A program made the position numbers and the translations under genes. Positions 41,161-44,250 of a stretch of 44,250 nucleotides of DNA are shown in pieces. The stretch comes from Prevotella sp. (GTDB lineage Bacteria > Bacteroidota > Bacteroidia > Bacteroidales > Bacteroidaceae), in NCBI GenBank assembly GCA_015060485.1, contig SUYI01000031.1, forward strand, positions 1-44,250. Reading direction: 5' to 3'. Every line of letters starts with the position of its first letter. The first letter of the stretch is position 1. The notes beneath the pieces are model-generated. The model was not told the DNA's origin and made no database searches. It saw only the letters and a program-made list of their open reading frames with translations.

Positions 41161-41753
41161 TCAATCCTAGAAAACTGACCTTTTGGTACCCCATGCGCAT
41201 CACCTATGGCCGCGTCGAGCGCATGTTCCACTTCCGCGACCTGCTCGAACTCGAACACCTCGAGTATTTCCTCCCCGTGCGCCGCGAGTTCCAGAAGACC
41301 GACGACTGGGACATCCGCCAGCAGCTCGTCCCCGCCATCCATGGCCTCATCTTCATCCGCTCCACCCAGGAGCAGCTCACCCATCTGAAGATGACCCGCC
41401 GCGACTTCGAGCCCATGCACTATTATACCAACCGCTTCTCGCAGAACGAGAACGACCGTGTCCTCGTGGTCCCCGACCGTCAGATGGACAATTTCCGCCG
41501 CATCTACGATGCCCAGGACTCCCGCATCGCCCTCCTCCAGTATACCGACTTCATTGCCAAGCCCGGCAAGCGCGTCCGCATCACCCAGGGCGATTTCGAG
41601 GGCACTGTCGGCACCATCAAGCGCATCAAGAAGAGCCAGTGTGTCGTTGTCGAAATCCAAGGCCTCGCCGCCATGGCCATCACCTTCGTTCCCCCCTCCT
41701 GGCTCGAGGAACTCTCCGAGTCCGACTACCGCACCTTCATGACTTCCTTATAG
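41157..41753 (+). CDS. UpxY-type NusG-like transcription antiterminator
   Basis: A 198-aa NusG paralogue: NGN domain (about 5-115, starting FWYPMRITYGRVERM) and KOW domain (about 138-185, RVRITQGDFEGTVGTIKRI). UpxY proteins normally are the first gene of capsular polysaccharide operons and prevent early termination there. Here no capsule gene follows; R3 begins immediately after the stop. The start is placed at ATG 41157, giving a family-like N-terminus; a GTG at 41082 would add 25 unlikely residues. Codon use is strongly C-ending (GCC, CGC, CTC), unlike the AT-richer cassettes after it. Confidence 0.8.
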   Translation: MVNPRKLTFWYPMRITYGRVERMFHFRDLLELEHLEYFLPVRREFQKTDDWDIRQQLVPAIHGLIFIRSTQEQLTHLKMTRRDFEPMHYYTNRFSQNENDRVLVVPDRQMDNFRRIYDAQDSRIALLQYTDFIAKPGKRVRITQGDFEGTVGTIKRIKKSQCVVVEIQGLAAMAITFVPPSWLEELSESDYRTFMTSL

Positions 41754-41754
41754 A

Positions 41755-41900
41755 CTTTCAGCGCTTTCCGCGTGCCCTATAAAATCTGTGCCATCTGTGT
41801 TATCTGTGTGACCTACCCCTTTCAGCGCTATCTGCGTGCGACATAAAAATCCTCTAAAATTTGCATTATTCAGAATAAATCCGTATCTTTGCCCCCGAAA
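41755..41900 (+). repeat. R3: promoter-bearing dispersed repeat
   Basis: Copy 3, starting directly at the upxY stop with CTTTCAGCGCTTTCCGCGTG; no hairpin. Promoter: -33 TTTG 41860-41863, -7 TATCTTTG 41884-41891, 20-nt spacer. It precedes a three-gene module. Confidence 0.88.
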
Positions 41901-41910
41901 TAATAAGGAT

Positions 41911-42210
41911 ATGATGGAGTACAATAACATACCAACTAAGAGCAATGAGGCTATTCTCAGCAGTGCTGGGGGCTTTACAGCCTTTAGCTATGGGGGATAT
42001 CATATTCGTTTCCGTGCTCCGTATAGCCTGGAACGATATGTTGATGTAGTACAGTGGGACGATGGATATCTGGTGGTTTTAGCCAAGTATACCCATAATC
42101 CTGAACCGGAGGAAGAATTTATCGACCTTAAGCCTATTCTAGATGGTCTGTATATTGACTCCTCATCATTTCTGAAACCGATTAAAAGTGTACGAATAGC
42201 TTATGCCTGA
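41911..42210 (+). CDS. Hypothetical protein, DUF4160 module gene 1
   Basis: A 99-aa acidic protein without signal peptide or membrane segment. Visible features: SYGGYHIRFRAPYSLERY, WDDGYLVVLAKYTH, EEEFIDLKPIL, and a C-terminal KPIKSVRIAYA. I do not recognise the family by name. ATG 41911 lies 19 nt past the R3 -7 box (41914 is an alternative). The next gene overlaps by 8 nt, so the three genes 41911-42706 form a coupled unit. Base composition is clearly more AT-rich than upxY, which suggests separate acquisition. Confidence 0.65.
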   Translation: MMEYNNIPTKSNEAILSSAGGFTAFSYGGYHIRFRAPYSLERYVDVVQWDDGYLVVLAKYTHNPEPEEEFIDLKPILDGLYIDSSSFLKPIKSVRIAYA

Positions 42211-42424
42211 TATAAAGATTATTGCTGATAAGGCAGACATCATTGTCAATGGCTATGCTTTCACCCGTGAGGATGATGGCGTCCATGTTCTTAATCTCAA
42301 CAGCCCAGATAAGGCCGTAGTATTCAATTCTGATGGTGAGGTTCTGGAGACAACGATGGATGATATCGAACTCTCCATAGCTAGCCGCTATTTGCAGCAG
42401 AACCTAAAATATATGGAGGACTAA
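42203..42424 (+). CDS. Hypothetical small protein, DUF4160 module gene 2
   Basis: A 73-aa acidic protein (MPDIKIIADKADIIVNGYAF, then REDDGVHVLNL and a helical tail ending KYMED). It overlaps the previous gene by 8 nt and precedes the DUF4160 gene by 3 nt. DUF4160 proteins are often paired with a small partner (DUF2442 type) in toxin-antitoxin-like units; this could be such a partner, though the sequence is not clearly DUF2442. Confidence 0.6.
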   Translation: MPDIKIIADKADIIVNGYAFTREDDGVHVLNLNSPDKAVVFNSDGEVLETTMDDIELSIASRYLQQNLKYMED

Positions 42425-42427
42425 GCG

Positions 42428-42706
42428 ATGCCAAAGTATTACGATTTCAAGGTGGCTGGCTATTATCTGTATTTTACCTCATTCTGTGTGGTTGAGTGTA
42501 TGCATGTGCATGCCAGCGATAGTAAACTTACTGAAGGTGGATCTGCTAAGTTCTTTGTCAAAAGCAATGGTGATTCTGTGGTTCAGAATCGTGGAATTCT
42601 GAATGACCGCGAGATTGCAAGGATTTCCGACTTTATCAAGGATCATTATCAGGAGATGTATATTCGTTGGTCACAATACAGTGATAAAGGCTATTATGGA
42701 AAGTAA
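42428..42706 (+). CDS. DUF4160-family small protein
   Basis: A 92-aa protein with the DUF4160 pattern: aromatic-rich FKVAGYYLYFTSF, HVHASD (the conserved His-x-His), AKFFVKSNGD, and the C-terminal helix REIARISDFIKDHYQEMYI. The family is small, often next to a DNA-binding or DUF2442 partner, and of uncertain function, possibly toxin-antitoxin related. It closes the module driven by R3. Confidence 0.65.
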   Translation: MPKYYDFKVAGYYLYFTSFCVVECMHVHASDSKLTEGGSAKFFVKSNGDSVVQNRGILNDREIARISDFIKDHYQEMYIRWSQYSDKGYYGK

Positions 42707-42740
42707 TTTCCCGCAGTAATATAGTACTTAAGTTTTTAAC

Positions 42741-42978
42741 GGTCACATCCCCCGATGTGACCTCAAATTCTTTCAGCACTTTCTGCGTGCCCTATAAAAT
42801 CTGTGCCATCTGTGTTATCTGTGTGACCTAAATTCTTTCAGCGCTTTCCGCGTGCCCTATAAAATCTGTGCCATCTGTGTTATCTGTGTGACCTAACCCT
42901 TTCTACGCTTTCTGCGTGACATAAAAATCCTCTAAAATTTGCATTATTCAGAATTAGTTTGTATCTTTGCCCCCGAAA
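42741..42978 (+). repeat. R4: promoter-bearing dispersed repeat with internal duplication
   Basis: Copy 4. Perfect hairpin GGTCACATC CCCC GATGTGACC (42741-42762). The 65-bp block from AAATTCTTTCAGC to GTGTGACCT is present twice in tandem (42765-42829 and 42830-42894, with 2-3 differences). Promoter: -33 TTTG 42938-42941, -7 TATCTTTG 42962-42969, 20-nt spacer. Confidence 0.9.
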
Positions 42979-42992
42979 AGAAGATAGTTATT

Positions 42993-43202
42993 ATGTGCAC
43001 AGTTACAGTAGATATAAACGAAAAGGTGCTTCAGGATCTTATGCCTGAGCTTGATAATACTTCAGCGATCCGTCTTTGGGCCCAGCATTTGATAGATCTT
43101 CGAATCCAGCAGATGGAAATTGAAGATACTGAGACGATGAGCATTGAGGAGGCTTGTGAGATGACATTGGCAGCAGTGCGGGAGGAGTACGCTAGGCCAT
43201 GA
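42993..43202 (+). CDS. Antitoxin-like small protein
   Basis: A 69-aa acidic helical protein (MCTVTVDINEKVLQDLMPEL, AIRLWAQHLIDLRIQQMEIE, then SIEEACEMTLAAVREEYA). Composition and size fit a RelB-type antitoxin of Bacteroidales, with a beta-strand start and two helices, and the next gene overlaps its stop (ATGA) and ends in a toxin-like motif. The assignment rests on pattern and context only. ATG 42993 is 24 nt past the R4 -7 box. Confidence 0.55.
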   Translation: MCTVTVDINEKVLQDLMPELDNTSAIRLWAQHLIDLRIQQMEIEDTETMSIEEACEMTLAAVREEYARP

Positions 43203-43334
43203 TTTACAAGTATGTTGAAAGGTTATTACATGGCAAATACCGACAAATGGTATTATGCCTATACCATTGAGGGTGACACGGTGACTGTGGTTGATGCTTG
43301 TCATGCCCATAATATGCACGAATTGGTACTATAA
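43199..43334 (+). pseudogene. Truncated toxin partner, internally deleted
   Basis: ATG 43199 (overlapping the antitoxin-like stop) begins MIYKYVERLLHG but hits a stop after 23 codons. In another frame, 43212-43334 encodes a 40-residue C-terminus, MANTDKWYYAYTIEGDTVTV, then DACHAHNMHELVL, which looks like the end of a RelE/ParE-type toxin barrel. The start and the end are present but the middle (some 40-50 codons) is missing and the frame is shifted. Confidence 0.5.
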
Positions 43335-43365
43335 GAAATAATTAAGCCAAAAGGCTTACTTTCAT

Positions 43366-43540
43366 GGTCACATCCCCCGATGTGACCCTAAATTCTTTCT
43401 GCGCTATCTGCGTGCCCTATAAAATCTGTGCCATCTGTGTTATCTGTGTGACCTAACCCTTTCTGCGCTTTCTGCGTGACATAAAAATCCACCCCGAAAT
43501 TTGCATTATTCAGAATAAATCCGTATCTTTGCCCCCGAAA
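43366..43540 (+). repeat. R5: promoter-bearing dispersed repeat
   Basis: Copy 5. Perfect hairpin (43366-43387), iterations, promoter with -33 TTTG 43500-43503, -7 TATCTTTG 43524-43531, 20-nt spacer. It drives the DUF3791 pair. Confidence 0.9.
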
Positions 43541-43599
43541 TATCAGAAGATATGATATCCGCCCGTGAGAGGAGTTAAAGAAACATAATAGATAGAAAT

Positions 43600-43812
43600 A
43601 TGGCAAAAGACAAGGCACAGTATGTGGTGGCACTGATAGCAGAGTTCGCGGCGAGTTTTCACCTCACGGCGAAGGAGGCGGTGCAGTACCTCAGCCGCTA
43701 CAAGGCGCTAGAGCTGTACGATCGTCAGTATGGGTATCTGCATACTCAGTCGTTCGCATCGAACGTGCGCGATTTGGCCGCCTATTGCCGCAGAATGGGA
43801 GGTGCGCTATGA
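43600..43812 (+). CDS. DUF3791-family small protein
   Basis: A 70-aa helical protein matching DUF3791: YVVALIAEFAASFHLTAKEA, VQYLSRYKALELY, YGYLHTQSFASNVRDLA. The family often sits beside DUF3990 (ADP-ribosyltransferase-like) genes as a putative antitoxin. Here no DUF3990 gene is present. The stop overlaps the next start (ATGA). Confidence 0.7.
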   Translation: MAKDKAQYVVALIAEFAASFHLTAKEAVQYLSRYKALELYDRQYGYLHTQSFASNVRDLAAYCRRMGGAL

Positions 43813-44123
43813 TGACACTAAAGCGCTATGAACCGACGAACGAAGCAAGAGCAGAGGCCAAGCTTGCTTGGACTATGCCTTGCAAGGAGGAGGAAGACGA
43901 AGTCAAGGTAAGTGAACAGGAATTCAGGTTTATGACCGAGGGCATTGCCGCAGATCTCATCCAGTTGCTGGTAGATCGCGAGGGCTACTCGCTGCCGCAG
44001 GCCGTCGAGGCGGTGTATGGCTCCGATACCTTCAGCGCCCTGCTGCGGCCCGTTTCAGGGCTCTACGCCCAGAGCAGCGGCTACGTCTACCAATACCTGA
44101 TAAAGGAACTAAAGAAGAACTAA
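43809..44123 (+). CDS. Hypothetical partner of DUF3791 protein
   Basis: A 104-aa acidic protein. The N-terminal 35 residues look unordered (EARAEAKLAWTMPCKEEEDE). The C-terminal part (about 38-104: EFRFMTEGIAADLIQLLVD, then REGYSLPQAVEAVYGSDTF and SGYVYQYLIKELKKN) is helical and resembles small proteins found with DUF3791/DUF3990 clusters. Translationally coupled to the DUF3791 gene. Function unknown. Confidence 0.65.
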   Translation: MMTLKRYEPTNEARAEAKLAWTMPCKEEEDEVKVSEQEFRFMTEGIAADLIQLLVDREGYSLPQAVEAVYGSDTFSALLRPVSGLYAQSSGYVYQYLIKELKKN

Positions 44124-44217
44124 AGGCCTGTCCCCGCAATCAGAATGGCTGGCGTAACTAAGAAAGTTTATATGTAAGCGTCCAAAAGTGTTCTAAGGCA
44201 TTCTGAGAAAAAGATAG

Positions 44218-44225
44218 TACCTTTG
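44218..44225 (+). promoter_or_regulatory. -7 element at the right edge
   Basis: TACCTTTG at 44218-44225 followed by GCGCTG; its gene is beyond the window. This promoter is not part of an R element. Confidence 0.5.
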
Positions 44226-44250
44226 CGCTGTTAAACCAAAAAGCAAAAAG

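Noticed and set aside
39603..43540. CRISPR-like array from the five repeats
   Set aside because: The repeats are over 110 bp, spaced 0.6-1.3 kb apart, separated by genes, and have no cas genes.
39603..43540. R elements as insertion sequences
   Set aside because: No transposase frame, no terminal inverted repeats spanning the element, and no visible target duplications.

Overview
The window looks like a Bacteroidales chromosome, most likely a Prevotella-type (Prevotellaceae) gut or rumen bacterium. The evidence is the recurring Bacteroidota promoter (-33 TTTG, about 20 nt, -7 TAnnTTTG), a SusC/SusD pair, an argF' type succinylornithine transcarbamylase, an rplM-rpsI-rpsB-tsf operon with a long acidic S2 tail, and a tiny 'smalltalk'-type peptide. 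This is inference from gene content; no database search was run.

Layout. 0-0.5 kb: small hydrophobic peptide, terminator, tRNA-Pro(CGG). 0.57-2.7 kb (+): two tandem, overlapping pectin methylesterases. 2.7-11.6 kb (-): low-specificity threonine aldolase, succinylornithine carbamoyltransferase, proA, proB, a YraN-like nuclease-fold protein, an AMP-dependent acyl-CoA synthetase with its XRE-cupin regulator, proC and argD. Together this is an arginine/proline block. 12-14.6 kb (+): a YARHG-domain exported protein, a decayed secreted-protein gene, rsmA, then a possible small RNA. 14.9-16.3 kb (-): Skp/OmpH chaperone and glutamate racemase. 16.4-22.3 kb (+): three corrin-ring genes carrying six activities by fusion (cobJ-cobH, cobL, cbiG-cobM), with a GH8 xylanase-type hydrolase translationally coupled inside. 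22.3-26.1 kb (-): GH31 alpha-xylosidase-like enzyme and the YifB/ComM ATPase. 26.3-29.5 kb (-): ribosomal operon with a structured leader. 29.6-38.3 kb: a lipoprotein, an exported sugar isomerase-like TIM barrel, a beta-helix lipoprotein, SusC and SusD (glycan uptake). 38.4-44.25 kb: accessory region.

The accessory region is the most interesting part. Five directly repeated elements of about 115-240 bp (R1-R5) each end in a complete -33/-7 promoter with an invariant 20-nt spacer, and three begin with a hairpin with a CCCC loop. Each is followed by a different small gene or gene group: a BRO-N protein, an orphan UpxY/NusG antiterminator with a long structured leader, a three-gene DUF4160 module, a small antitoxin-like gene with a broken toxin, and a DUF3791 pair. 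It reads as a promoter-delimited gene-cassette array. Two toxin genes in this region (higB and the partner of the 69-aa antitoxin-like gene) look internally deleted while their partners are intact.

A second signal runs through the whole window. Many gene junctions carry short imperfect iterations of a 7-12 nt word, each junction with a different word, and several lie inside reading frames where they form signal peptides, linkers or C-terminal tails. The R elements contain the same kind of iteration, so the two may share an origin.
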